From the NCBI RefSeq assembly GCF_000447295.1, contig NZ_KE650771.1:6312295-6376294 (forward strand): 64,000 nucleotides of DNA, given 5' to 3'. Below are positions 21,435 to 31,138 of this stretch, piece by piece. A program made the translations under genes and the position numbers. The DNA comes from Fischerella sp. PCC 9431 (lineage in GTDB: Bacteria > Cyanobacteriota > Cyanobacteriia > Cyanobacteriales > Nostocaceae). The notes beneath the pieces were generated by a model that was not told where the DNA came from, searched no databases, and saw nothing but the letters and a program-made list of their open reading frames with translations. Each line of letters opens with the position of its first letter. Positions within the stretch are counted from its first letter, which is position 1.

Positions 21435-21577
21435 AATAATAGTCACGTTATAAGTAAAATAATCAGCTATGAGCTTTAGATGTGATCCATAAACTTACTC
21501 GTAAAGACTCTGAATCAAAACTCTTAACAGGGAACAAGTAATAGAAAGTTTACTAAATTTTTTCAACAATCAAAGTA

Positions 21578-21601
21578 GTGGGTGAGCTTTTATTGACCCA
21601 C
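21578..21601 (-). terminator. Hairpin between prenyltransferase and dxs (weak terminator or processing site)
   Basis: GTGGGT and ACCCAC form a 6-bp stem with a 12-base loop, 87 bases after the prenyltransferase stop. There is no clear U tract, so it may attenuate or stabilise the transcript rather than end it. Confidence 0.3.
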
Positions 21602-21687
21602 CCATAAACTTGAACTTAAGTGTATTCAATTCCTCTTTTTTATCTTTAGCAAAGAGTAGTTTTACCCTGATTTATACACTTAATTTA

Positions 21688-22617
<930 letters not shown>

Positions 22618-22691
22618 CTACTTACCTCAATTTCAACTTAGATAATCATGAACTGTGTTGAGAGCAGACGGATTTTAAGCTGTTGCTCTAG

Positions 22692-22765
22692 CGTGGGGAC
22701 TAGGATTTGAACCCAGAATTTTTGGTTTTGGAGACCAATGTGTTACCTAGTTACACTATCCCCAC
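22692..22765 (-). tRNA. trnW: tRNA-Trp (CCA), copy 1
   Basis: The minus strand folds as a tRNA: acceptor GTGGGGA/TCCCCAC, D arm GTGT/ACAC with GG in the loop, anticodon stem TTGGT/ACCAA around CTCCAAA (anticodon CCA, Trp), T arm CTGGG/CCTAG with TTCAAAT, and discriminator G73, the bacterial Trp identity base. CCA is not encoded. It lies between I3 and the prenyltransferase in the operon's orientation, so it may be released from the same transcript. Confidence 0.9.
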
Positions 22766-22930
22766 ATACTTGATTGAGAGTTGCGGGAATTACTGAAGTG
22801 AACATTTCAGTAAATTACCCGCACTAACACTACTTTTTCCTATCTCTGCGTTTTTACTTCTTTTCGTCAGCCTCAATGATCAATGTTTAAACGGAGATGT
22901 CTATTAATCGAAGAGCATTGCTGTCAAAAT

Positions 22931-23752
22931 TTATAAAATATGTACCCGTTGCAAATGTCTCTGGGAATTGAAAAGAAATGGGTTACGACCATGAAGCAGT
23001 GCATGATTATCAGCTATCAAAAAATCTCCTTCTTGCCATTCGTGTGCAAAACAGTTTTGCGGTAGGTAAAGGTTTTCTATTAACTCATTAAGAAAGGGGT
23101 TTTGTTCTTCGGTTGGTAGGTTACAAACTTCAACATACAAGGGGTTGAGATGTACACTTGCATCATTTAATGGTTCCGCAAAACGAAGTGTTGAAAGACC
23201 AGTTATCGGATGCTTAGTCACAAGAGATTTGGTAATCTCTCCACCATAGTGAGCAACTTTCTCAGTTTTGTAATTAATCTCAGTTTTTTGCCAAATTTCG
23301 CGTTGTTCAGGGCTGACATTTTGCAAAATCCTTACTGTATCGCAAAATAAGCTTTCACCACCACTTCCTGCTTCTGGTGCTTTTAGACATTGAAAGAATA
23401 GAAAGCGTGGTACAGCTTCAGCAAAAGCTCCATCCCAATGAAACGGTACATTTCCATTTGTAAATAAATAGTTCTCAGGATTTTGGTGAACAATCAAATC
23501 AAGAACCGTACCAAAATTCCAAACTAATAGCTCACCCCAGCGCTGACAGTACGTTGATAATTCTTCACGCTCTAAAAGTGAAAAACCGCGCAGAACAATC
23601 AACCGATGTTCCCAAGTTAATTGACATAACTGTTCAATGGACAGTTGCTGAATATCTGAGTGGTCTTCATTTGCTTCAAGCAATGCACCAAAAGGAGTTA
23701 ATGATTTGACGCTAAATTGCGTTGATTGTTCAACAGAAGTAGAAACCATCAT
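22931..23752 (-). CDS. ambI3: Fe(II)/2-oxoglutarate-dependent oxygenase, isonitrile vinyl-forming (I3 type)
   Basis: The TauD/PvcB-like protein of 273 residues has the iron facial triad His105-x-Asp107 (FHWDG) and His254 (NHALLHGR), with an Arg-rich tail for 2-oxoglutarate. In hapalindole clusters I3 desaturates and decarboxylates the isonitrile of Trp to the indole vinyl isonitrile. The intact Asp argues against a halogenase (where Asp is replaced by Gly/Ala). Its start overlaps the end of I2 by four bases (ATGA-type coupling), so the two are co-translated. Confidence 0.92.
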   Translation of the reverse strand: MMVSTSVEQSTQFSVKSLTPFGALLEANEDHSDIQQLSIEQLCQLTWEHRLIVLRGFSLLEREELSTYCQRWGELLVWNFGTVLDLIVHQNPENYLFTNGNVPFHWDGAFAEAVPRFLFFQCLKAPEAGSGGESLFCDTVRILQNVSPEQREIWQKTEINYKTEKVAHYGGEITKSLVTKHPITGLSTLRFAEPLNDASVHLNPLYVEVCNLPTEEQNPFLNELIENLYLPQNCFAHEWQEGDFLIADNHALLHGRNPFLFNSQRHLQRVHIL

Positions 23753-24744
23753 TGAATAGCCTCCTGAACGTTAATATGAGTCTCTAATGGCTGTTCAGTC
23801 CAAGCAAAATGACTAGGATAACCATTTTGGCAAACTAAGGTAGCACCCATACTTTCTAGATGGCTTCGCTTCATGAGCATGAATTCTTTTCCATCAAAGA
23901 CTGTAGCATTGTGCCATGGAGTCCCCCATTGATCTAAGGTTTTGATCATGTGGATACCAATTTTTTCTGAATGGTAATGTTGAGGATGAATAGATAAGCG
24001 TACTGAGTGAGGATAAAGTTCTGAAATTAATACACTCCAAGCATTACTGCGTTGAATCACCTCATAAGCTCTTGCTTTACATTCAAGTCGAATTTTGTTA
24101 CGACTTTTATGAGCTTCCAATACTTGATAATCTTCAACCAGAAAACGATGAATACCGTTGAACATTTGACACTGATGCTCATTGTTTTTCACAGCATCTT
24201 TGATAGCTTCGATGCTTTGGCCATAGAGCTTGACAAGTTTGTGTCTCATCTGGTCAAAGCTGAGGTCAGTATACATATCTTCTAGATTGAAGACATCGAT
24301 CGCATCTGCTTTCATTTCCTTCAGCAGTGTTAGAATTATTTGACCATATAAAGTCACATTTTCATCTGTAACACCGACGAGATCACTAAATACCCGACCA
24401 TCAGAACAAATTGTTAATTTAGCTCCAGGAGCATATATTTCACTGATCTGATCACAAAGAGATTGAAGAAATTTAAGTGAAACTTGTTCTCCCATATCTG
24501 GCATAGTGCCAAGAACTTTTTGAGTATTAGGTGATTTTGCAGGGAATGCTGGGAGAATAAAATGAATTGGCTCATTATTTTCAACAAAATATTGAACCTT
24601 GTCAAGATGAGGAGCTAGACACAATGAACAGGGTTGATGTACACAAGGCTCCGTATCTGAAATTAAACGGCGATGACGAAATACATGCTTGAGAATCTGT
24701 TCACTAATCACCTTTGATTGAGTGATATTGATAATTTGAGTCAT
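23749..24744 (-). CDS. ambI2: Isonitrile synthase (I2 type, PvcA/DIT1 family)
   Basis: The 331-residue protein shows DIT1/PvcA-family signatures: HFILPAFPAKSPN, KVLGTMPDMGEQ, LTICSDGRVFSDLVGV and the C-terminal SIHPQHYHSEKIGIHM. PvcA-type enzymes use ribulose-5-phosphate to convert the Trp amine to an isonitrile. A near paralogue (I1) lies upstream, and both are present in amb/wel clusters. A cysteine pair CSLCLAPH near residue 40 is shared with I1 and could bind metal. It is coupled to I3 by overlap. The assignment I1 versus I2 follows gene order in known clusters. Confidence 0.9.
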   Translation of the reverse strand: MTQIINITQSKVISEQILKHVFRHRRLISDTEPCVHQPCSLCLAPHLDKVQYFVENNEPIHFILPAFPAKSPNTQKVLGTMPDMGEQVSLKFLQSLCDQISEIYAPGAKLTICSDGRVFSDLVGVTDENVTLYGQIILTLLKEMKADAIDVFNLEDMYTDLSFDQMRHKLVKLYGQSIEAIKDAVKNNEHQCQMFNGIHRFLVEDYQVLEAHKSRNKIRLECKARAYEVIQRSNAWSVLISELYPHSVRLSIHPQHYHSEKIGIHMIKTLDQWGTPWHNATVFDGKEFMLMKRSHLESMGATLVCQNGYPSHFAWTEQPLETHINVQEAIQ

Positions 24745-24989
24745 TTTAAACCTATGCTTTGTGACTAGTACTTAAATTGAGCAAAAATCTCTGCATTGCA
24801 AAAGTATCATTGCACTAGTTCCTAGTTTCATTGGTAGAGTAAAGGGAAAAGAAATTTTATCCCTTGTTTTTTCTCTTTAATCTTTATTCTGGCTGCACCC
24901 ATCAATTTTCAGTTGGTGAAACACTATTGAAAGATTTATGCATTTATGATTTAGAACTGGTGGTGTTAGTGAGCAACCTCATGCTCTAG

Positions 24990-25063
24990 CGTGGGGACTA
25001 GGATTTGAACCTAGATTCTTTGGTTTTGGAGACCAATATGTTACTCAGTTACACTATCCCCAC
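24990..25063 (-). tRNA. trnW: tRNA-Trp (CCA), copy 2
   Basis: This is a second complete cloverleaf with the same acceptor stem, anticodon loop CTCCAAA, a perfect T stem CTAGG/CCTAG and G73. It differs from copy 1 in the D arm: the loop reads AACTGAGTA, so the invariant GG pair is not intact, and the D stem closes with a G-T pair. It may be less stable or specialised. It lies between I1 and I2 in operon orientation. Confidence 0.85.
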
Positions 25064-25151
25064 ATATTTTTATTGCCAATGCTTGAGGTTGTTCAATGTT
25101 TAGATTAATTTATAGTACCTACGACTAAAGCCGAGTAACCTAATGCTCTAT

Positions 25152-26123
25152 CTAACTCTTGCTGTCAAAAGTTATCAAAGCTGGGGATACTTGTTTAGAT
25201 AAGATGTAATGACTAGGATAATCATTATGCCAAACTAATGAAGCACCCATATCTTCAATATGCTTGCGTTTCATTAGCAAAAACTCTTGACCATTAAACA
25301 GTGGAGCATTATGCCACGGAGTTCCCCATTGGTCTGAAGTTTTAATCATATGAATACCAATCTTATTTGAGTGATAATCTTGAGGATGAATGGATAAACG
25401 TAAAGATTGAGGAAAATGTTGTCCAACCAATGTAGTCCAAGCATTACTTCGTTGGATTACCTCATAAGCTCGTACGTTACATTCAATTTCAATTTGCTCA
25501 CGAGATTTATCAGGATATAAAACGAGATAATCGTCAAATAACAAGTGATAAATACCATTGAAAAATTGACGATGCTTATCTTCACTGTTTACTCGCTCTT
25601 GAATACTTTCAATAGGTTGAGCATATTGTTCGACAAGTGTTTTTCTCATCTGATCAAAGCTCATTCCTGTGAAAACGTTTTCAAGACAGAAGGTATCAAT
25701 CGTATCTGCATTGATTTCATTGAGCAGTCGTCCAATTCCTTGACGGTACAGACTTACATTCTCATCTGTGATAGCAACTAAATCGGTAAATACTCGACCA
25801 TCAGAACAAATAGTTATTTTTGCTCCGGGAGCATATATTTGTGATATATGATTGCACAAGTTCTGAAGAAATTGAAGTGCAACTCGTTCTCCCATATCCG
25901 GCATTGGGCCTAAAACTTTTTGAGGATTAGGAGATTTTGCAGGAAATGCTGGGAGAATAAAATGAATTGGCTCATTGCTTTCAATAAATGATTGTATTTT
26001 TGGAATATGAGGAGCCAGACACATTGAACAAGGTTCTTTGGCACAAGGTTCTGTATCTGATAATAAACGGCGATATTGGAAGATATCTCTGAGAATTTTT
26101 TCACTAATCATTTTTAATTTCAT
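25152..26123 (-). CDS. ambI1: Isonitrile synthase (I1 type, PvcA/DIT1 family)
   Basis: The 323-residue paralogue of I2 has the same motifs in the same order: CSMCLAPH, HFILPAFPAKSPN, KVLGPMPDMGER, ITICSDGRVFTDLVAI and LSIHPQDYHSNKIGIHM. It is the first gene of the isonitrile operon, 147 bases downstream of the shared AGTTACAC motif. Start MKLKMISEK has only a weak ribosome-binding site; the inner Met at residue 5 is an alternative. Two isonitrile synthases in one cluster is the arrangement in amb and wel clusters; whether both are needed is not evident from sequence. Confidence 0.9.
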   Translation of the reverse strand: MKLKMISEKILRDIFQYRRLLSDTEPCAKEPCSMCLAPHIPKIQSFIESNEPIHFILPAFPAKSPNPQKVLGPMPDMGERVALQFLQNLCNHISQIYAPGAKITICSDGRVFTDLVAITDENVSLYRQGIGRLLNEINADTIDTFCLENVFTGMSFDQMRKTLVEQYAQPIESIQERVNSEDKHRQFFNGIYHLLFDDYLVLYPDKSREQIEIECNVRAYEVIQRSNAWTTLVGQHFPQSLRLSIHPQDYHSNKIGIHMIKTSDQWGTPWHNAPLFNGQEFLLMKRKHIEDMGASLVWHNDYPSHYILSKQVSPALITFDSKS

Positions 26124-26269
26124 ACCATATATTATTGAGTTTAATTTAATTAAATCTCACATATATCTTTGCTACTTAAAGCATGAAAAAATGATTTTTT
26201 AGATATTTAAAAATGAAGCAATTACTGCTATTACATTACTCAATTTAACTTGATGTTACAGAATATGAT

Positions 26270-26288
26270 AGTTACACAAGTACTTTTT
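26270..26288 (-). promoter_or_regulatory. Shared cluster motif, copy 2 (candidate operator)
   Basis: AGTTACACAAGTACTTTTT lies 147 bases upstream of the I1 start. It is the best-preserved copy together with 31062. Its nearness to the IS element's left end (26345) means the insertion lies just upstream of the promoter region of the isonitrile operon. Confidence 0.5.
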
Positions 26289-26344
26289 TAAAAATATTTA
26301 AAATTATATTTAAAATAGTTATGTTATTTATCATAAACAGACTT

Positions 26345-27475
26345 ATACCAATTTTATATAAAGCTGCATATAATAGAGAAAACAAACTCGATAAATTAAA
26401 AGAACAATGAGCCGCCCTTTTAAGATTGAAATCGCAGAGAGCGAAGAAGAACTTAAAAAACGTCTACAAACAGCTAACTTAGGGAATCAGAAAGAAAAAC
26501 TACAGATGCTGTGGTGGATAAAAAGCGGGCAGGTTAAAGAGCAGCAAGACATTGGAAAACGCTTGGCAAAAGATACTTCAACGGTCACGAGATGGTTGCA
26601 GAAGTATAGAACTGATGGGATATCAGGCTTATTAGAAATCAAAAAGGCACCAGGAGCAAAACGGAAAATCGATGATGCTGCGATCGCAGCACTTGAGGAG
26701 GAGTTAAAAACAGGAAAAGGCTTTAGTAGCTATGGTGCAATAGTTGAGTGGTTAAAAGAAGAACATGGACAACATATAGAGTATGCAACGGTTTATGCCT
26801 GGGTTCGATATCGATTAGGGGCAAAACTAAAAGTGCCTCGCCCTCAAAGCCATAACCAAGACGAGAAATTGGTATCTGAATTTAAAAAAAACTCGGAATC
26901 ATTCTTAATTGTCTAGAAAAACATCTAGCACCCGGCAAGTATGTTCGCTACCTGTGTCAGGATGAAACTAGGGTTGGACTGAAAACTCTAACAGGAAAAG
27001 TGATTACAGCTTCAGGAGTCAAGCCCACGGTTGAGGTGAAATGGCCACGGGAAAACTTTTGGATTTATGGTGCAATTGAACCATTGACTGGAGACCATTT
27101 CCTTTACGAGTATCCGAAATTGAATGGCGAGTGTTTTCAACAGTTTTTGGACTGGCTATCTCAACAATTAGGTGGAGATTACGCTATTTTACAGGTTGAC
27201 CAAGCACCTGCTCATACAAGTTCAGCGATTCGTTGGCCAGAAAATATTATTCCTCTGTTTCAACCACCTTCAGCTCCTGAACTCAATCCCATTGAAAGGC
27301 TTTGGCAGCTCCTCAAGAAACCACTCAAAAATCAACTTTTCTCTTCTTTACAGACTTTACGTGATCGCATCCAAGTAATATTTGACCAACTTACACTTGA
27401 GCAGGTAATATCTGTCTCTTCTTATAACTTTATTTTAGAAGCTCTTTTCTATGCAGCTTCATATTAAATTGGTAT
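26345..27475 (+). mobile_element. IS630-type insertion sequence with 26-bp terminal inverted repeats
   Basis: Imperfect 26-bp inverted repeats (24 of 26 matching, ATACCAATTT...AAGCTGCATA) at 26345-26370 and 27450-27475 bound a transposase in two overlapping frames. The total length of 1.13 kb is typical of IS630/Tc1-like elements. A clean TA target duplication is not obvious at the two ends. It separates the isonitrile operon from dxr. Confidence 0.85.
26407..27467 (+). CDS. IS630-family transposase made by -1 frameshifting
   Basis: The first frame (26407-26916) encodes the helix-turn-helix half (DIGKRLAKDTSTVTRWLQKY and a winged second HTH). The second frame, open from the A-rich tract to 27467, encodes the DDE catalytic half: QDETRVGL (Asp), ILQVDQAPAH (Asp) and ELNPIERLW (Glu). 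The two overlap at 26884-26892, where TTT AAA AAA AAC gives a slippery A-AAA-AAC heptamer. A -1 slip joins them into ~353 residues, the usual size. All catalytic residues are present, so the element may still be active. A simple inactivating frameshift is the alternative. Confidence 0.85.
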
Positions 27476-27567
27476 TACACAAAATAATCAAAAAACATAG
27501 ACACGTAAGTAGAACGATTTGAAGAAAAAACTATGTGAAGTAGTATAAAATGATTAGAATCTAGTTT

Positions 27568-27593
27568 GTAGTAAGGACTTTAGTCCTTACTAC
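27568..27593. repeat. Palindrome GTAGTAAGGACT / AGTCCTTACTAC
   Basis: A 12-bp inverted repeat with a two-base centre lies between the IS and dxr. It is the simple form of the dispersed family seen at 14791 and 63555. Confidence 0.8.
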
Positions 27594-27728
27594 GAACCTT
27601 TAATTATTTACAGGTAGGAATAATACTTTCAAAGAGCCATTGCATAAGTCCTATTTAAGTAAAATTTTGCTGTTAGCCGGAAAATTTATTTCTGGCTGGG
27701 TTACGGTAAGAATGAAACAGCCATGTAT

Positions 27729-28949
27729 TTAGGTAAGGGTTAAAGTTTTTTGTTTTGATGAAACTTCAGTGATAGTCAAACGCTCTAAAAGTTGGCTTGC
27801 TTTTATGAGTTCTTGTCTAGCCCATTGATCTGCTGCAATGATGTCTTCAAGGGTTGGGCTAGAACAGTTGTGGATAACGTAGCGATCGCAGATTTGTTCA
27901 ATCAAACGAGGAATATCAAGAAATTGAATTTTTTCTTCTAGAAATAAAGCTACAGCTTGCTCATTAGCTGCATTTAGTACTGCTGGCATACAACCGCCTG
28001 CTTGACCTGCTGCATAAGCTAATTGCATACAAGGATACTTTTGATGGTCTGGGGCGTAAAAAGTTAATTCTTTGAGCTTGACTAAATCTAACTGTCGCCA
28101 ATCTGTGTAAATTCGCTCTGGCCAAGATAAAGCATACAGTAGTGGTAGGCGCATATCAGGCCAGCCTAATTGTGCTAAGACAGAAGTATCTTGTAGCTCG
28201 ATTAATGAATGGATAATGCTTTGAGGGTGGATGACAATATCAATATGGTCATAGTCAATACCAAAAAGCCAGTGAGCCTCAATGACTTCTAATCCCTTAT
28301 TCATTAAGGTGGCAGAATCAATGGTAATTTTACGACCCATTGACCAGTTGGGGTGCTTCAAAGCATCATCTACAGTAATATTAGATAATTTTTCAACTGG
28401 CCAATCACGGAAAGCACCCCCAGAAGCCGTCAGTATAATTCGTCGCAATCCTTGATTGGGTACTCCCTGCAAACATTGAAAAATTGCGGAATGTTCGGAA
28501 TCAGCAGGTAACAGTTTTACTCCATATTCACGTACTAAAGGTAATACAACTGGTCCGCCAGCAATAAGAGTTTCTTTATTGGCTAAAGCAATATCTTTGC
28601 CTGCTTTGATTGCAGCAATTGTAGGTAATAAACCTGCACAACCGACAATACCTGTAACTACAATCTCAGCATTGCTGAACCGAGCAACCTCGATGACTCC
28701 TGATTCACCTGCAAGTAAAATAGGTTGGGGTTTAACATCAGCGATCGCAGCTTGTAATTCTGGTAATTTTTGTGAATCACCGATAGCTGCGATCGCTGGT
28801 TGAAATTTGCGGATCTGTTGAGCTAGTAATTCTACATTTTTGAGAGCTGCTAATCCCACAACCTGAAACTGATTAGGATACTGGGTAACAATATCCAGAG
28901 TTTGAGTACCAATAGAACCTGTCGATCCAAGAATAGAAATTGGTTTCAC
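27729..28949 (-). CDS. dxr: 1-deoxy-D-xylulose-5-phosphate reductoisomerase
   Basis: Dxr catalyses the second MEP step. Motifs are the NADPH-binding [41 protein letters not shown], the catalytic loop [21 protein letters not shown] region and [11 protein letters not shown]. At 406 residues it is slightly longer at the C-terminus than the E. coli enzyme, as usual in cyanobacteria. With dxs, ispG and ispH it gives four of the seven MEP enzymes in the cluster. It follows the P-loop kinase gene on the same strand, separated from I1 by the IS. Confidence 0.96.
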   Translation of the reverse strand: MKPISILGSTGSIGTQTLDIVTQYPNQFQVVGLAALKNVELLAQQIRKFQPAIAAIGDSQKLPELQAAIADVKPQPILLAGESGVIEVARFSNAEIVVTGIVGCAGLLPTIAAIKAGKDIALANKETLIAGGPVVLPLVREYGVKLLPADSEHSAIFQCLQGVPNQGLRRIILTASGGAFRDWPVEKLSNITVDDALKHPNWSMGRKITIDSATLMNKGLEVIEAHWLFGIDYDHIDIVIHPQSIIHSLIELQDTSVLAQLGWPDMRLPLLYALSWPERIYTDWRQLDLVKLKELTFYAPDHQKYPCMQLAYAAGQAGGCMPAVLNAANEQAVALFLEEKIQFLDIPRLIEQICDRYVIHNCSSPTLEDIIAADQWARQELIKASQLLERLTITEVSSKQKTLTLT

Positions 28950-29013
28950 GTTAGTAAAATTCCTACAAATTATCTAGATTTATTTGATTTAATAAAATGT
29001 TCAACCTGTTCTG

Positions 29014-29592
29014 TTAATTACTACAGATGTTCAAAGAAGAATTATGCAATATTTCTGTTAAGAAAATTTCTATTTTTTGATTTAGTTGCTCTTGCGTTCC
29101 ATCATTGACTATAGTTAAATCTGCCATAGCAATTGGCCCTCCCTTTTCAATTTTCTCAATCTCCATGCAATCTCTTAACTCCGCTTCTTCTCGTGTCAAA
29201 GGTCTAGTTTTTCTAAAAAAGAGTCGTTCGTATCTCAGAGCTTTAGGAGTGAAAATAGCTACCACTAATAATTCATGACCGAAGTTTTTTTTGAGAGTTT
29301 TATATTCACTAAAGCTATAAAGACCATCAATAATAACTAATGGATAGTTCAATAACTTTTCTTGAATAAGTGGTAAAGCCATTTGCACACATACATCCAT
29401 TCCATGTTTAGCTCTAATTTCTTCTCTAACAATCTGCTCATTTTGTGGCGTAAGCATTAAACCTCTTTTTTCAACCTCAGATATAATAATTTCACCTAAC
29501 CAAATTATAGGTAAACCCTGATTTTTCAAGTGACTAGCAACTACACTCTTACCGGAACCAGGCATACCAACAATAGCAATAATTCTAATCAT
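29014..29592 (-). CDS. P-loop nucleotide kinase-like protein (dephospho-CoA/adenylate kinase-like)
   Basis: The 192-residue protein begins with a Walker A motif GMPGSGKSVVA, has a Walker B-like VIIDGLYSFSEY strand and an Arg-rich lid region (RYERLFFRKTRPLTREEAELRD). This pattern resembles archaeal-type UPF0200/dephospho-CoA-kinase-like or adenylate-kinase-fold enzymes. It is not a canonical CoaE. The substrate is unknown; proximity to dxr suggests co-regulation only. Confidence 0.7.
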   Translation of the reverse strand: MIRIIAIVGMPGSGKSVVASHLKNQGLPIIWLGEIIISEVEKRGLMLTPQNEQIVREEIRAKHGMDVCVQMALPLIQEKLLNYPLVIIDGLYSFSEYKTLKKNFGHELLVVAIFTPKALRYERLFFRKTRPLTREEAELRDCMEIEKIEKGGPIAMADLTIVNDGTQEQLNQKIEIFLTEILHNSSLNICSN

Positions 29593-29730
29593 AAATACTT
29601 ATCTATAAAGATGAAAAGTTTACTTATTGTATTTTCACAAATAAAGAATTTGAAATTTTGGACACAGTAAAGGAGTCCACATCAATGGACTAATAAATTT
29701 TAGCTGGGATTCTGATATATTTAGTAGGAG

Positions 29731-29760
29731 AAAAATCCGAAAATTTATATCAGGATTTTT
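29731..29760 (-). terminator. Intrinsic terminator after the methyltransferase gene
   Basis: AAAAATCC and GGATTTTT form an AT-rich inverted repeat with a 14-base loop, about 220 bases beyond the methyltransferase stop. The stem itself ends in a T-run on either strand, so it could act both ways. The rest of 29593-29978 has no gene. Confidence 0.45.
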
Positions 29761-29978
29761 ATGAAATTGTCTAAACAAAGAATCTTATTCTTTTACTAAT
29801 CTGCACTGATATTTATGAACACATCTGTACATCTCTGTGTCTGTTAATAATGCAATATCGAAATAAAATATTTATGATTTATTCAATATATTATTTAAAT
29901 GTTGTCAAAAGTTTTCAAAATTTTCAAAAATATATATCCAGCAATAATTTATCTTTCTATTGCATGGTTTTTATTTAA

Positions 29979-30749
29979 TCAATCGAGTAACTTACCACAC
30001 CAAAAGCTGCCTGAAATATCATGATCATTGTCTACTTTTGGTTTTACTGCCCTTAACTGATAATTATAATGTTGCTTTGTCCCACTCATGACTAAAAGTG
30101 GAGTTCCTAAAATTCTGTGGGGAGCATCTTTATTAATCAAAGGCAAAGTACTCCATAATTCTTGAGCATCATCTAAATTAATAGACCGATTCTCTATATA
30201 TATTTGATAGTAAATTTCGAGAATAGGCTTTATTGGAAGCAGCACATGATTTTGATTTATCCAGTTAAAAGCATCTTGATAGTAGTAGCTTTGGTCAACT
30301 TCTATGATAAAAATTTTGCCTCCTGGCTTTAGCACGCGCAGACATTCTGTAATACTTTTTTCCTGATTCTTCCAATATTTTACAGAATTTATAGTGTATA
30401 CGTAATCGAAATTTACCTCATTAAAAGGTAACTCTAATGTCATACTCTCGATAAATTTAACTTGTTTCTCCAAGCCTAATTCACGCATCATTATTTGGGC
30501 TTGCTTGACTTTTTCTGGTGATGAATCTAGAGCGGTAACATGGAGGTCTGGTCGATTTTGTACAATATTGATAGCACATTGACTGCCACCACAACCCATC
30601 CCTAAAAGATGAGAATGCAAGGGGATCGATTGCAAAAATTTTTTTTGAAATTCTTTCCATGAATCTTCTAACGATATTACACTTAGAAAATAATCATAGA
30701 AACTAGAGAAAAGCGGAGTATGGGGTGTCAATATTGGAAATACAGACAT
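29979..30749 (-). CDS. Class I SAM-dependent methyltransferase
   Basis: The 256-residue protein has SAM motifs HLLGMGCGGSQCAIN (motif I), VTALDSSPEKVKQA (acid of motif II), FDYVYTINSVKYW (motif IV) and RVLKPGGKIFIIE (motif V). It resembles UbiE/sarcosine-type small-molecule methyltransferases, the group that contains the N-methyltransferase WelM of welwitindolinone pathways. Whether it is a WelM orthologue cannot be shown by eye. A shared AGTTACAC motif 313 bases upstream supports cluster membership. Confidence 0.78.
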   Translation of the reverse strand: MSVFPILTPHTPLFSSFYDYFLSVISLEDSWKEFQKKFLQSIPLHSHLLGMGCGGSQCAINIVQNRPDLHVTALDSSPEKVKQAQIMMRELGLEKQVKFIESMTLELPFNEVNFDYVYTINSVKYWKNQEKSITECLRVLKPGGKIFIIEVDQSYYYQDAFNWINQNHVLLPIKPILEIYYQIYIENRSINLDDAQELWSTLPLINKDAPHRILGTPLLVMSGTKQHYNYQLRAVKPKVDNDHDISGSFWCGKLLD

Positions 30750-31061
30750 ATTTAATACTGGCTCCTCTCTGTTTTACATAACGTCAGTTTTTAAAATTAT
30801 GCCCACCTTTGCTTGACCAACATATTTTATCGTTGACGTTCTTTAGAGAACTTATCAATGGTTAGGCAAAATTAAATTTATTAGTGGAGATCAGGGAACA
30901 GGGAATAGGAAACAGCTTGAAGAATGTGTAAGTAATTTTGTAATGGTACTTATTTCAAGAGTATAGATACCAAATTTATTCAAGCGGTAAAGTTGAGAGT
31001 AAATAGAGAACACTATATCGGATTACATGTCAAACTTATCTCAGTGTCCTAAGATTTGTAT

Positions 31062-31080
31062 AGTTACACAAGTACCTTGT
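31062..31080 (-). promoter_or_regulatory. Shared cluster motif, copy 3 (candidate operator)
   Basis: AGTTACACAAGTACCTTGT lies 313 bases upstream of the methyltransferase start, in the same orientation as copies 1 and 2. The 30750-31138 gap holds no gene. Confidence 0.45.
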
Positions 31081-31138
31081 TTGCTTTTAATAAACTTTCT
31101 TTAGGGGGTGCTGATCACCTGGGTTATAGTGTCTGGTG

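Noticed and set aside
22692-22765. T-box riboswitch instead of a tRNA
   Set aside because: The sequence is a complete cloverleaf with CCA anticodon and G73; no T-box bulge or specifier loop is seen.
22931-23752. Reading I3 as a WelO5-type Fe/2OG halogenase
   Set aside because: The iron motif keeps Asp107 (HWD), whereas halogenases replace it by Gly or Ala. No WelO5-like gene is seen in the window.
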